A stretch of DNA of 64,000 nucleotides from Psychrobacillus sp042885655 (GCF_042885655.1 NZ_JBHVRO010000005.1:186001-250000), one strand, 5' to 3'. Numbered from the stretch's first letter, positions 16,594 to 25,691 are shown. Program-made: numbers and translations. The notes: generated from the sequence alone by a model not told the origin.

Positions 16594-16656
16594 GCTCTCG
16601 TTAAAACGGGGATTGCTCTCGGATGTAGGTGGAATGCTCTCACATCTGCAGGAGTT
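16594..16656. repeat. 21-bp-period array, core GCTCTC (three copies)
   Basis: GCTCTC starts at 16594, 16615 and 16636, exactly 21 bp apart; copies 2 and 3 are preceded by GGGGATT and GTGGAAT. The array lies about 40 bp past the GIY-YIG terminator. The first copy (GATAGCTCTCG) resembles a unit of the 25.4-kb array (GATAGCTCTTT). Confidence 0.75.
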
Positions 16657-16693
16657 ACTTTAGGAAAGTAAAGATTTTAATTTGATTAGGAAG

Positions 16694-16725
16694 AAAAGGC
16701 TTCCTTTGAGCATGGAAGCCTTTTT
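16694..16725. terminator. terminator after the GIY-YIG gene
   Basis: AAAAGGCTTCC pairs with GGAAGCCTTTT across 9 nt. The minus-strand reading ends in U-rich sequence. It overlaps the stop codon at 16724. Confidence 0.8.
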
Positions 16726-17083
16726 AGTATCGAGAAATTTTAGTATGGTAACCATTCTCCCCATATGGTTGTAGTTGTTCCAACCATTTATCTAATAGTT
16801 TTTGTAGTTCTTTCTTCTCGTCTACGTATTGATTTTCTGAGTTTTTTAGTATCTCAACATGTTCAATTTCAAATGCATCTTCACCAAATTGTTTCCACTC
16901 CTCTTGGAGTTTTCGATTTGTATGAGTACCTGTTTCTAACGTAAATTTCGTTCCGTTTAATGTTTTGAAGTTACGTGTAGATGCAACGAATTTTTTGCCG
17001 TTTTGCTTATTTGTGATGACATAAATTCCACCTTCCACTTTTACTTCTTTATATTCTTGTTTCAATTCTTTTTTACGATCCAT
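16724..17083 (-). CDS. GIY-YIG nuclease family protein
   Basis: 119 residues. GGIYVITNKQNGKKFVAST at about 18-36 is the GIY...(Y/F)xG start of the domain (the second motif is degenerate: KFVAS), and FGEDAFEIEHVEIL is the mid-domain helix with a conserved Glu. Such stand-alone Bacillus proteins are of unknown role; activity is uncertain because the YIG part has drifted. It is followed downstream by its terminator and lies behind the two DUF2087 genes, all on the minus strand. Confidence 0.7.
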   Translation of the reverse strand: MDRKKELKQEYKEVKVEGGIYVITNKQNGKKFVASTRNFKTLNGTKFTLETGTHTNRKLQEEWKQFGEDAFEIEHVEILKNSENQYVDEKKELQKLLDKWLEQLQPYGENGYHTKISRY

Positions 17084-17144
17084 TTTTCTCCACCCTCTAC
17101 TATCGCCTTGGCGAATTTATACTTTATTTCAGGACTAAATGAAG

Positions 17145-17441
17145 TTAATTTTTCACCCAGTACGCACTACCATCATCTTTTCTGTCTAAAAATCCATACT
17201 CAATTAGATAACGTCTTAAAGTGACAAAATCAGCATATAAATCTTTAAGTATTGCATTTATTTCTTTTTCACTATATGTTTTTTCTAATTCAACTCGTTT
17301 GATGATTACACTTAGTGTTGCTAATTTTAGCTTTTCTTTTTTCGGAAACTTTATTAGTGGTCCATCAACGCCTCTCGGGAAAAATTTCTTTTCTGCTTCT
17401 TCTTGCTCTTCTTTCGTTATTTTGTACCGATCTTCTTTCAT
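17145..17441 (-). CDS. stand-alone DUF2087 protein (duplicate of the neighbour's C-terminal domain)
   Basis: 98 residues that match the last ~98 residues of the gene just upstream almost line for line (shared KKFFP-GVDGPL, KTYSEKEINA, ADFVTLRRYLIEYG, DRKDDGSAYWVKN). The nucleotide sequences are also nearly the same, and even the 3' trailers agree. DUF2087 is a small winged-helix-like domain of unknown function found in Bacillus transcription factors. This copy lacks the zinc-binding and HTH part, so it may compete with or heterodimerise with the parent (inference). Start ATG follows an 18-bp gap. Confidence 0.75.
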   Translation of the reverse strand: MKEDRYKITKEEQEEAEKKFFPRGVDGPLIKFPKKEKLKLATLSVIIKRVELEKTYSEKEINAILKDLYADFVTLRRYLIEYGFLDRKDDGSAYWVKN

Positions 17442-17459
17442 TTGTTTTAGTCCTCTACT

Positions 17460-18215
17460 TTAGTTTTTCACCCAGTACGCACTGCCATCATCTTTTCTAT
17501 CTAAAAATCCATACTCAATTAAATAGCGTCTTAAAGTGACAAAGTCTGCATATACATTTTTTAGTACTGCATTTATTTCTTTTTCACTGTATGTCTTTTC
17601 TAATTCGAATCGTTTGATGATGACACGAAGAGTTGCTAGTTTTTGCTTTTCCTTTTTAGGAAACTTTAGAAGTGGTCCATCGACGCCTTCGGGGAAAAAT
17701 TTCTTTTCTACGTCTGCCTGCTCATCTTTCGTGATATTGTATCGATCATCTACCATTGTTGCTGTTTTATGGAGAGGTAGGAATGTAGGAGCATGGTCAT
17801 CTTTTTCCTTCAATAATTCCATCATTGTGAAAAATATTTTAGCTTGTCGCTCTTTTTCCTTTAAGACAAAACGATGATTTCTAATTGTTGAACTGCTGCC
17901 GATGTTCAGTTCTGTTTGTATTTCTGCATCACTCTTACCTTCGTAAAATAATCGAAGTAAACTACTTTGATGATCTGTTAATCCTGTAAGTTTTTTATTT
18001 AGGCCAATTAGATAATGAAATACAGATCCATGCTCCGTATCGATATGTCGTTTCATATAACGTTCCGCCTCAAATAACCGATTTTCAATAGGGTAAATAA
18101 TACCTTTTTCAATCGTTTCTCCACATAATAGGCAAACAAAAGATTCACTTCCTTCTATATACCCAACTTTTAATTGTTCTGCATTTGCATTCCAAAATAA
18201 CTCCGATATTTCCAC
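17460..18215 (-). CDS. putative transcription factor: zinc knuckle, LuxR-like HTH, DUF2087
   Basis: 251 residues. FVCLLCGETIEKG (27-39) with RHIDTEH (55-61) makes a CxxC...HxxxxH zinc site. A LuxR-like HTH follows at about 76-105 (LTDHQSSLLRLFYEGKSDAE, then STIRNHRFVLKEKERQAK), and the DUF2087 domain fills 158-251. The order matches Bacillus proteins annotated as DUF2087 transcriptional regulators. Targets unknown. It is divergent from the M3 peptidase gene. Its C-terminal domain has been copied to give the next gene. Confidence 0.78.
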   Translation of the reverse strand: MEISELFWNANAEQLKVGYIEGSESFVCLLCGETIEKGIIYPIENRLFEAERYMKRHIDTEHGSVFHYLIGLNKKLTGLTDHQSSLLRLFYEGKSDAEIQTELNIGSSSTIRNHRFVLKEKERQAKIFFTMMELLKEKDDHAPTFLPLHKTATMVDDRYNITKDEQADVEKKFFPEGVDGPLLKFPKKEKQKLATLRVIIKRFELEKTYSEKEINAVLKNVYADFVTLRRYLIEYGFLDRKDDGSAYWVKN

Positions 18216-18377
18216 GCAACAAACACAACCTTTTTTTGTTTACTATTTTATAGACATATTAACCACTCGTCTATTATAAGTCAATTAAAAATTTTAGTTG
18301 CAATATATCAGAAAATAATGAACAATTGAATTGATAACGTTTCGAATTACGAAGAAACGAACAGGAGGAGAAACTCA

Positions 18378-20075
18378 TTGGTAACATTTAAAGATTACGA
18401 ATACAAACGACCAAATTTGGAAGAAGACAAAGTAAAGTTCCATGATGCTTTATCAAAGTTTAAGGAAGCATCTTCAGTAGAAGAGCAAAGTACAGCAATT
18501 GAAAAATTGAATGCACTTCGTAATGATTTTTCAACGCAAGCTAATCTGGTTTACATTCGAGCATCTATTGATACGAATGATGAATTTTATCAAAAAGAAC
18601 GAGATTATTTTGATGAAGTAAGTCCAGAAGTAGAAGAACTCGTTACGGAATATTACAAAGCACTTGTCGCTTCTCCTTTCCGTAAAGAATTAGAAGAAAA
18701 ATGGGGTAACCAGTTATTTGATCTTGCTGATTTTCAAATAAAAGCCTTTTCTTCTGAAGTAATTTCTCTTATGCAGAAAGAAAATAAATTGGCTTCTGAC
18801 TATTCTAAGCTTGTTGCTTCCGCACAAGTTGAATTTAATGGGGAAACTTTGACACTTGCCCAACTTGGACCATATGGTGAATCAACTGATCGAGAAGTAC
18901 GTAAGAAAGCAACAGATGCAAGAGCAGGTTTCTTCCAAGAGCATGAAGCAAAGTTCGATGATATTTATGATCAGCTTGTAAAAGTTCGTCATGAAATTGC
19001 AACTAAATTAGGATATAAAAATTTTGTGGAGCTTGGGTATATTCGTATGAATCGTATCGATTACAATGCGGAAATGGTAAAAAAATTTCGTGATCAAGTT
19101 CGTGATTTTATCGTTCCTGCTGCTTCAAAATTATACGAGCGACAAGCGAAGCGTATCGGGTTAGATGAACTAAAGTTTTACGATGAATCGCTTAAATTCT
19201 TGACTGGAAATGCTACACCACAAGGATCTCCAGAGTGGATTGTGGATAATGGAAAGAAGATGTATGAAGAGCTGTCACCTGAAACCGCAGAATTTTTCCA
19301 ATTTATGATTGATCGTGATTTGATGGATTTAGTAGCGAAGAAAGGGAAAGAGTCTGGAGGATATTGTACTTTTATTGATAATTACGAATCTCCGTATATT
19401 TTCTCTAACTTCAATGGAACTTCAGGAGATATCGATGTGTTAACACATGAAGCAGGTCACGCATTCCAAGTGTTTACGAGCCGCAATATCGGAATTCCTG
19501 AGTACATTTGGCCAACGTTCGAATCTTGTGAAATTCACTCGATGAGTATGGAATTTTTCACATGGCCTTGGATGGAATTATTCTTTAAAGAACAAACCGA
19601 TAAATATAAATTTGCACATTTGAGTAGTGGACTTCTATTCTTGCCTTACGGTGTAGCGGTAGACGAATTCCAACACGTCGTATATGAAAATCCCGAAATG
19701 ACCCCTGCTGAACGTAAAGCAGCTTGGAAAAAAATCGAAGAAATCTATTTACCTCATCGTGATTATGATGGAAATAGCTACTTAGAGGCGGGTGGCTTCT
19801 GGCAACGCCAAGGGCATATTTATTCTAGCCCATTCTATTATATTGACTACACATTAGCGCAAATTTGTGCGTTCCAATTTTGGAAGCGTTCAAGAGAAGA
19901 TCACGAATCGGCTTGGAAGGATTATTTACACCTTTGCCAGTTAGGCGGCTCAAAATCTTTTACTAAATTAGTAGCTGATGCAAATTTAATTTCTCCATTT
20001 GAAGAAGGTTGTGTTGAATCGGTTATTGGTTCAATAGAAGAATATTTAAATAGTGTGGATGACTCTGCTCTCTAA
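18378..20075 (+). CDS. M3-family oligoendopeptidase
   Basis: 565 residues from TTG at 18378, just after AGGAGGAG. The zinc site is HEAGH (H357-H361) inside THEAGHAFQVF, with the third ligand Glu in the FESCEIHSMSMEFF helix about 25 residues later. This is the family of PepF-like cytoplasmic enzymes that cut short peptides. The length fits the M3 short form (about 560). The RDD gene starts 19 bp after its stop. Confidence 0.93.
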   Translation: MVTFKDYEYKRPNLEEDKVKFHDALSKFKEASSVEEQSTAIEKLNALRNDFSTQANLVYIRASIDTNDEFYQKERDYFDEVSPEVEELVTEYYKALVASPFRKELEEKWGNQLFDLADFQIKAFSSEVISLMQKENKLASDYSKLVASAQVEFNGETLTLAQLGPYGESTDREVRKKATDARAGFFQEHEAKFDDIYDQLVKVRHEIATKLGYKNFVELGYIRMNRIDYNAEMVKKFRDQVRDFIVPAASKLYERQAKRIGLDELKFYDESLKFLTGNATPQGSPEWIVDNGKKMYEELSPETAEFFQFMIDRDLMDLVAKKGKESGGYCTFIDNYESPYIFSNFNGTSGDIDVLTHEAGHAFQVFTSRNIGIPEYIWPTFESCEIHSMSMEFFTWPWMELFFKEQTDKYKFAHLSSGLLFLPYGVAVDEFQHVVYENPEMTPAERKAAWKKIEEIYLPHRDYDGNSYLEAGGFWQRQGHIYSSPFYYIDYTLAQICAFQFWKRSREDHESAWKDYLHLCQLGGSKSFTKLVADANLISPFEEGCVESVIGSIEEYLNSVDDSAL

Positions 20076-20094
20076 TAGAGAATGGAACGGTAAC

Positions 20095-20502
20095 ATGTTA
20101 AATCCAGCCGGTTTTTGGATTCGATTAGGTGCAAATATTTTGGATGGTCTCATCATCGGAATTCCACTAATGGTTATTAGTTTTATCATTACGGGAGAAT
20201 TTCCTGAAACTTGGTTGTCAACGGTTTGTGAAAGCATCTATGCATTGATAGTACCTCTTTTATGGTCTGGATATACAATTGGAAAGAAAATAGTCGGCAT
20301 TCGAATTGTGAAAATAGATGGTTCAAGTATAGACTTCTGGACAATGCTAAAACGAGAAATTATTGGCGGTCTTGTGTATGCACTTACATTTGGAATAGGA
20401 ACTATCGTTAGTATATGTATGGTTGCCCTACGAGAAGACAACCGAGCAATTCATGATTTTATCGCAGGTACTTATGTAACTTACAATCCTCCTGAATATT
20501 GA
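20095..20502 (+). CDS. RDD-family membrane protein
   Basis: 135 residues from the ATG at 20095; MLNPAGFWIRLGANILDGLIIG is the usual RDD beginning (conserved Arg in WIRLGA and Asp in ILDG). An earlier in-frame start at 20053 would overlap the peptidase and adds nothing family-like. Three hydrophobic segments. RDD proteins are of mixed role, some linked to Na+/H+ exchange; here the function is unknown. It ends at a strong terminator, so it likely shares the M3 peptidase transcript. Confidence 0.78.
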   Translation: MLNPAGFWIRLGANILDGLIIGIPLMVISFIITGEFPETWLSTVCESIYALIVPLLWSGYTIGKKIVGIRIVKIDGSSIDFWTMLKREIIGGLVYALTFGIGTIVSICMVALREDNRAIHDFIAGTYVTYNPPEY

Positions 20503-20511
20503 ATTACCCTA

Positions 20512-20551
20512 GAGCAAGCATCTTCTAGTTCGGATGCTTGTTCTTTTTTTA
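20512..20551 (+). terminator. terminator after the RDD gene
   Basis: GAGCAAGCATC pairs with GATGCTTGTTC across 10 nt, followed by eight T. Confidence 0.93.
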
Positions 20552-20628
20552 TTTTATATTCGCATATACTATTGCAGGATATTTTCTACCAATAACGAAT
20601 ATAAAGTAAAAGGGGTGTCATTATTTTT

Positions 20629-21282
20629 ATGTGGAACAAGATTATTAGCATTTTTATTGCGGTGATGGCTATTATTTATATTTTCTTCATTCCGGATGAC
20701 CCAGTAATAACTAAAATAACGTTTAAACTTATTCCAATGCTATTGATAATCTTGTATGCATTGATGCAATCTGCTGGAGAGTCCAAAAAATATAAAATTC
20801 TTATTATGACTGGCCTATTTATTTGTATGCTTGCAGATGGTTTGATTTATTGGTTTATTGTTGGCCTTATTACATTTTTAATCGGGCATATTTGGTATAT
20901 TGTTGCGTTCCGCCATATTAAAACATCAACTATTCCAAAGTGGGCTGCTATTCTTCTTATTTGTTACGGAATTGGGATGGCTTTTTGGATTGCTGGAACT
21001 CTTTGGACAAAAGGAGATTTTGTTTTAGCCGCTGCTGTCATTCTATATATTATTGTTATTTTATCAATGGGATGGAATGCATTTCAAACAGCTAATAAAT
21101 TCGCAATTATTGGTGCCATTTTATTTATGATTTCGGATTCTGTGCTTGCCATTAATCGATTTATTATAGATGTTCCTTTTTCGGATGTCCTTATTATGAT
21201 TTCCTATTACGGAGCTCAGTTCTTGTTTGCATATAGTATTCATGCTCATTATTCCGCAACTCGAAAGAATCTGTTAAAATAA
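20629..21282 (+). CDS. YhhN/TMEM86-family membrane protein (lysoplasmalogenase-like)
   Basis: 217 residues, about eight TM helices. KLIPMLLIILYAL, MLADGLIYW, FLIGHIWYIVAF and MISDSVLAINRF are the conserved YhhN blocks (two Asp and one His that make up the proposed active site). Eukaryotic TMEM86B hydrolyses lysoplasmalogens; the bacterial substrate is not established. Ribosome site AAAGGGG. It is followed by pepT after 36 bp. Confidence 0.8.
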   Translation: MWNKIISIFIAVMAIIYIFFIPDDPVITKITFKLIPMLLIILYALMQSAGESKKYKILIMTGLFICMLADGLIYWFIVGLITFLIGHIWYIVAFRHIKTSTIPKWAAILLICYGIGMAFWIAGTLWTKGDFVLAAAVILYIIVILSMGWNAFQTANKFAIIGAILFMISDSVLAINRFIIDVPFSDVLIMISYYGAQFLFAYSIHAHYSATRKNLLK

Positions 21283-21318
21283 ATGTAGGCTTTTTAATTT
21301 GAAAGGGGATTTATTCTC

Positions 21319-22545
21319 ATGAAAGAAACATTAATCGAGCGTTTAACTCGCTATGCAAAAATAGACACACAATCGAATGCTGCAAGTCTTACTTGCCCAT
21401 CAACAGATGGTCAATGGGATTTACTTCATGTATTAGAAAAAGAACTTGCAGAAATCGGTCTAGAAGAAATTACTTTAGATGAAAATGGTTATTTATTCGC
21501 TACTTTGCCTTCTAATACAGATAAGGATATTCCGACAATTGGATTTTTAGCTCATGTCGATACTGCAACTGATTACACTGGGAAAAATGTAAACCCTCAG
21601 CGTATTGATAGCTACGATGGTCAAGATATCACACTGAACGAAAACACAGTTATGACTGTGAAGGATTTCCCTGAGCTTAAAAATTACGTTGGTCATACAC
21701 TTCTTACTACAGATGGTACAACACTATTAGGTGCGGACGATAAAGCTGGAATTGCAATTATTATGACGGCAATGGAATACTTCGTTCAAAATCCAGAAGT
21801 GAAACACGGAAAAATACGTGTAGCATTTAATCCTGATGAAGAAATCGGTCGCGGACCACATAAATTCGACGTGGAAAAATTCGGAGCAAAATTTGCTTAT
21901 ACAATGGACGGTGGACCTCTTGGTGAATTGCAATATGAGAGCTTCAATGCAGCAGGTGTTAAAGTTGTAACGAATGGTACGAGTGTGCACCCTGGCTCTG
22001 CAAAAGGAAAAATGGTGAACTCTATTACAATTGCTATGAAATTCCAATCACATATGCCAACAGACGAAGTTCCTGAGAAAACAGAGGGTTATGAAGGGTT
22101 TATCCATTTGATGAATGTTAATGGGGATGTAGAGAAAACGGAACTTAGCTATATAATCCGCGATCATGACCGCGAAAAATTCGAAGTGAAAAAGCAATTA
22201 TTCCTGGATACTGCTGAAAAGATCAAAGCAGAATACGGAGAAGGTGCTATTTCTATTGAGTTAAACGATCAATATTACAATATGGGTGAAAAAATTACAC
22301 CAGTTATGGAAATTGTAGATGTGGCTAGAGATGTTATGGTTTCACTAGATATCGAACCACTTATTATTCCAATTCGTGGTGGTACAGACGGTTCCCAGCT
22401 TTCTTTCATGGGTATGCCTACTCCTAACGTATTTACTGGCGGAGAGAACTATCATGGTAAATACGAATACGTATCTGTTGATGTTATGGAGAAAGCAACA
22501 AAAGTAGTAAAGGGTATTATCCAATCATTTGAAAAACAAGCTTAA
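21319..22545 (+). CDS. pepT: peptidase T (tripeptidase)
   Basis: 408 residues, the family length. Metal-site blocks: LAHVDTATDYTG (His, Asp), LGADDKAG (Asp), NPDEEIGRG (catalytic and ligand Glu) and TMDGG (Asp), with a final His in ENYHGKYE. This M20B enzyme removes the N-terminal residue of tripeptides in the cytoplasm. GAAAGGGG precedes the ATG. The next gene begins after 12 bp. Confidence 0.96.
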   Translation: MKETLIERLTRYAKIDTQSNAASLTCPSTDGQWDLLHVLEKELAEIGLEEITLDENGYLFATLPSNTDKDIPTIGFLAHVDTATDYTGKNVNPQRIDSYDGQDITLNENTVMTVKDFPELKNYVGHTLLTTDGTTLLGADDKAGIAIIMTAMEYFVQNPEVKHGKIRVAFNPDEEIGRGPHKFDVEKFGAKFAYTMDGGPLGELQYESFNAAGVKVVTNGTSVHPGSAKGKMVNSITIAMKFQSHMPTDEVPEKTEGYEGFIHLMNVNGDVEKTELSYIIRDHDREKFEVKKQLFLDTAEKIKAEYGEGAISIELNDQYYNMGEKITPVMEIVDVARDVMVSLDIEPLIIPIRGGTDGSQLSFMGMPTPNVFTGGENYHGKYEYVSVDVMEKATKVVKGIIQSFEKQA

Positions 22546-22557
22546 GTAGGTGTTTAA

Positions 22558-23511
22558 ATGCGTGAAATACTTCTTGGTGTTTTAGCCTCTTTATTTTTTG
22601 CAGTAACATTCATACTTAATCGTTCAATGGAATTATCGGGAGGAAGCTGGCTTTGGAGCTCTTCCCTCCGTTACTTTTTCATGGTCCCTTTTTTATTAGT
22701 CATCGTCTATTATCGAAAAGGGTTATCTACTATGTTTAAGGAATTAAAAACCGCCCCTGTTCCATGGTTAGTTTGGAGCTTCGTCGGTTTTGTGTTATTT
22801 TACGCACCGATAACTTTTGCAGCTGGATATGGACCAGGATGGTTAATATCAGGGATGTGGCAATTTACGATTGTTGCGGGTGTTCTCCTTGCACCATTAT
22901 TCAAGTTGAAAATCGAGAATCGAATTATTAAACAAAGAATTCCTGTTGTATCACTTTTTATATCGCTTGTCATTTTAATAGGAATTATACTAATACAAAT
23001 TCCAAATACAGAATCAGTAAATATGAGCATGATCCTTTTAGGAATCCTCCCAGTAATCATTGCAGCATTTGCCTATCCACTAGGAAATCGAAAAATGATG
23101 GGGCATTTAGAAGGAAGACTAGATACATTTCAGCGCGTTTTAGGCATGACCATTGCATCGATGCCGGCTTGGATATTAATGGCTGTCTATGCCTTTTTCA
23201 CGGTCGGATTACCTTCGATAGGTCAAGTTTTCCAATCTTTAATTGTTGCTGTCAGTTCCGGAGTAATAGCTACTATTTTATTCTTTATGGCAACAGATCG
23301 AGTTCGTGACCATCAGGGTAAACTTGCAGCCGTAGAAGCAACTCAGTCCACTGAAATTATTTTTGTTATTATTGGAGAAATGTTTTTACTCCATGTTCCT
23401 TTGCCAGCCCCAACTGCACTCGTTGGCCTTGGAATAATTATTCTAGGAATGTTTTTACATAGCTATTATACGAAAATCTTAAATACGAGAGTTGCTTTGA
23501 GGACCAAATAA
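22558..23511 (+). CDS. multidrug resistance efflux transporter family permease (DMT-like)
   Basis: 317 residues with ten hydrophobic segments. FILNRSMELSGGSWLWSSSL, GYGPGWLISGMWQFT and VEATQSTEIIFVIIGEMF match the DMT subfamily annotated 'multidrug resistance efflux transporter' in Bacillales. The substrate is unknown. The 12-bp gap puts it in one transcript with pepT, ending at a strong terminator. The link to a peptidase suggests, weakly, a peptide or amino-acid product. Confidence 0.8.
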   Translation: MREILLGVLASLFFAVTFILNRSMELSGGSWLWSSSLRYFFMVPFLLVIVYYRKGLSTMFKELKTAPVPWLVWSFVGFVLFYAPITFAAGYGPGWLISGMWQFTIVAGVLLAPLFKLKIENRIIKQRIPVVSLFISLVILIGIILIQIPNTESVNMSMILLGILPVIIAAFAYPLGNRKMMGHLEGRLDTFQRVLGMTIASMPAWILMAVYAFFTVGLPSIGQVFQSLIVAVSSGVIATILFFMATDRVRDHQGKLAAVEATQSTEIIFVIIGEMFLLHVPLPAPTALVGLGIIILGMFLHSYYTKILNTRVALRTK

Positions 23512-23517
23512 TAATAC

Positions 23518-23551
23518 AAAGTGCAGAGTTTTGTAACTCTGCACTTTTTTT
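23518..23551. terminator. bidirectional terminator
   Basis: AAAGTGCAGAGTT pairs with AACTCTGCACTTT across a 4-nt loop, with a T run on the plus side; it serves the pepT unit and the convergent DUF6054 gene. Confidence 0.93.
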
Positions 23552-23552
23552 C

Positions 23553-23891
23553 TTAAATCATATATGCTTCTAGTGCTTTTTCCACACTATTTACAAAACT
23601 TCCTCCAGCTCCCCAGTCGAAACGAAGAAATACTCCCTGTCCTGCTCCTGATGAAGCGGCATGCACTTTCGTATTATTTTCCAAATTATCGATAGTAATA
23701 GTTAGTGAAGCACGATTGCTTGTGCGCATATAGTATTTTTCTAAAACACAAACAATGACTTGATGCTCGCCAACAACCCGTTCATATACGTCTACAATTG
23801 CTCCGGAAATACTTCCTTGTACTATATACTCATGCAAAATGTCTATTGCTTCTTTTGGTGATATTGATACATAAAATTCTCGTACATCCAT
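23553..23891 (-). CDS. DUF6054-like small protein
   Basis: 112 residues, predicted alpha/beta, no TM. GVFLRFDWGAGGSFVNSVEKAL near the C-terminus and the VCVLEKYYMR strand look like the DUF6054 family of Firmicutes; the name is from memory. Function unknown. Single gene between two terminated units. Confidence 0.6.
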   Translation of the reverse strand: MDVREFYVSISPKEAIDILHEYIVQGSISGAIVDVYERVVGEHQVIVCVLEKYYMRTSNRASLTITIDNLENNTKVHAASSGAGQGVFLRFDWGAGGSFVNSVEKALEAYMI

Positions 23892-24006
23892 TTGGATCCC
23901 CTCTTTTCTTCTTGTATCTAATTTTACGTTTGACTTGAAGAAAAGTTCCTCACAAAAAAACTTCTTAAAGTGACATTTACTCCTTAGAAAGCTTTTGAAT
24001 TGTTTA

Positions 24007-25200
24007 CTATTTCAATGCTGCTTGAAATAAAATAGAGACGCCTGATTCAATTGCGGCATCACTAACAGCTTGTGCCACCGCATTCACTACTCTCTCATCA
24101 AAAACATCCGGAATAATGTAATCCTCCGATAATTCATCCTCATCAATAAGAGAAGCAATTGCTTGAACGGCTGCTAGCTTCATTTCCTCGTTTATATCCG
24201 TTGCCCTTACATCTAGCGCTCCTCTGAAAATTCCTGGAAAAGCTAAAACATTATTCACTTGGTTCGGATTATCAGAACGTCCAGTTGCAATAACTCTTAC
24301 ACCCCACTCTTTTGCTAAATTATATGCAATTTCTGGATTTGGATTTGCTAAAGCAAAAACAATCGAGTCATCATTCATCGCATCAATTATATCTTTGGTT
24401 AAAAGATTCGCTACCGAAACACCGATGAACACATCTGCACCAACCATTGCATCTTTTAATGATCCCCTTAATCCTAGTGGATTCGTAATACTAGCAATGG
24501 ACTCTTTTATAGGGTTCATACCTTCTTCACGGCCCTCATAAATAATTCCCGTCGAGTCACACATAATAATTTGCTGATACCCAAGTTGTTGAAGGACTCT
24601 TAAAATAGCCATTCCTGCTGCACCAGCACCATTAATCACTAGTTTCAATGAATGAATCTCTTTGCGGACAAGCTTCACTGCATTTTGGAGACCTGCGCCA
24701 ACTACAATAGCTGTACCATGCTGATCATCATGAAATACAGGTATATCTAATTCTTTACGAAGACGATCTTCTATTTCAAAACAGCGTGGTGCAGAAATAT
24801 CTTCTAGATTTATAGCTCCAAATGTCGGACTCAATGCTTTTACAATTTGCACAATCTCATCTACATTTTTTGTATCCAAACAAACTGGAAAAGCATCAAC
24901 GTTCGCAAATCTTTTTAACAAAATTCCCTTCCCTTCCATAACTGGTAATGCTGCTTTTGGTCCGATATCACCAAGTCCCAAAACGGCTGTACCATCTGTC
25001 ACAACTCCTACTAGATTACCCTTCATCGTGTATTCATAGATGGCAGAAGAATTATTTTTTATTTCCAAACAAGGTTCTGCTACTCCAGGAGAATAAGCTA
25101 AACTTAAATCCACCATACTCTCTATAGGAACCTTTGAAACCATTTCCATTTTTCCTTTATAACTTCGATGCATATTTAATGCTTTCGTCTTTAAATCCAT
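24007..25200 (-). CDS. NAD(P)-dependent malic enzyme
   Basis: 397 residues, the short bacterial malic enzyme. YSPGVAEPC, GTAVLGLGDIGP and NLEDISAPRCF are the malate and metal blocks, followed by the FHDDQHGTAIVVGAGL signature and the VINGAGAAGMAI dinucleotide loop. It converts malate to pyruvate and CO2, feeding acetyl-CoA or NAD(P)H needs. It resembles the YtsJ/MaeB size class; cofactor choice cannot be told safely. Monocistronic. Confidence 0.94.
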   Translation of the reverse strand: MDLKTKALNMHRSYKGKMEMVSKVPIESMVDLSLAYSPGVAEPCLEIKNNSSAIYEYTMKGNLVGVVTDGTAVLGLGDIGPKAALPVMEGKGILLKRFANVDAFPVCLDTKNVDEIVQIVKALSPTFGAINLEDISAPRCFEIEDRLRKELDIPVFHDDQHGTAIVVGAGLQNAVKLVRKEIHSLKLVINGAGAAGMAILRVLQQLGYQQIIMCDSTGIIYEGREEGMNPIKESIASITNPLGLRGSLKDAMVGADVFIGVSVANLLTKDIIDAMNDDSIVFALANPNPEIAYNLAKEWGVRVIATGRSDNPNQVNNVLAFPGIFRGALDVRATDINEEMKLAAVQAIASLIDEDELSEDYIIPDVFDERVVNAVAQAVSDAAIESGVSILFQAALK

Positions 25201-25345
25201 TTTCTCACTTCTACCTCCTTAGATTTCCATCAGCTTCTATCTAGCTATATATTCTGAAAATTATAATGATTCTGTTCGTTGAAGTCAATTTAGTGAAGAC
25301 TTGCACAAAACAACTAATTACAACATCCTCTTTTGGTTATATTAG

Positions 25346-25480
25346 GGGCGTATAACTACCATTTACGGGTATATCGAACGGACTTAGGGGCAGATAACTA
25401 CCGATTACGGGTATATAAAGCGGACTTAGGGGCAGATAGCTCTTTTTAAGGGGCTTTCAACAAACGTATGGCCAGATACC
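25346..25480. repeat. 21-bp-period array, core GGG[C/T]AKATA (five to six copies)
   Basis: The GGG that opens each unit lies at 25346, 25367, 25388, 25409, 25430 and 25451, all steps exactly 21 bp. Units alternate in type: GGGC..ATAACTACC units at 25346 and 25388 are followed by GGGTATAT...CGGACTTA units, giving a 42-bp higher-order repeat. The array ends about 50 bp short of the small-RNA terminator (25522). Confidence 0.88.
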
Positions 25481-25521
25481 TAATATCCAGTGGTTTTTAT
25501 TAATGAATATATTATTTCCAC

Positions 25522-25670
25522 AAAAAAATCGGCAACCATTAATGGCTGCCGAAATAAATGTATGCACTGCACTAACTCAACTTTGAGGGGGTTAAGTGTG
25601 CTATTGATCAGCCACAATTTGGAGAAAAGTCGCTGGCAAGAATATTCTCAAATTAAGAGTATTTCTCTAT
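25522..25670 (-). ncRNA. predicted Fur-regulated small RNA (FsrA-like candidate)
   Basis: A minus-strand promoter TTGACA (25705-25700), 17-bp spacer, TATCAT (25682-25677) has its -10 inside a Fur box. Transcription would start near 25670 and end at a textbook terminator (CGGCAGCCAT with ATGGTTGCCG, then seven U, 25551-25522), giving about 150 nt with no convincing ORF. A hairpin of CAC/GTG plus TAAC/GTTA pairs exposes ACCCCCUC (C-run at 25591-25587), and UUUUCUCC lies further 5'; both can pair with ribosome binding sites. B. subtilis FsrA is a Fur-controlled RNA with C-rich loops that represses iron-using genes, so the same role is inferred. Confidence 0.72.
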
Positions 25671-25672
25671 AC

Positions 25673-25691
25673 GATAATGATAATCATTTTC
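25673..25691. promoter_or_regulatory. Fur box
   Basis: GATAATGATAATCATTTTC differs from the classic 19-bp Fur consensus at one position. It covers the -10 of the small-RNA promoter and lies about 10 bp before the -35 region of the ferric reductase promoter, so one site can repress both directions when iron is sufficient. Confidence 0.93.
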
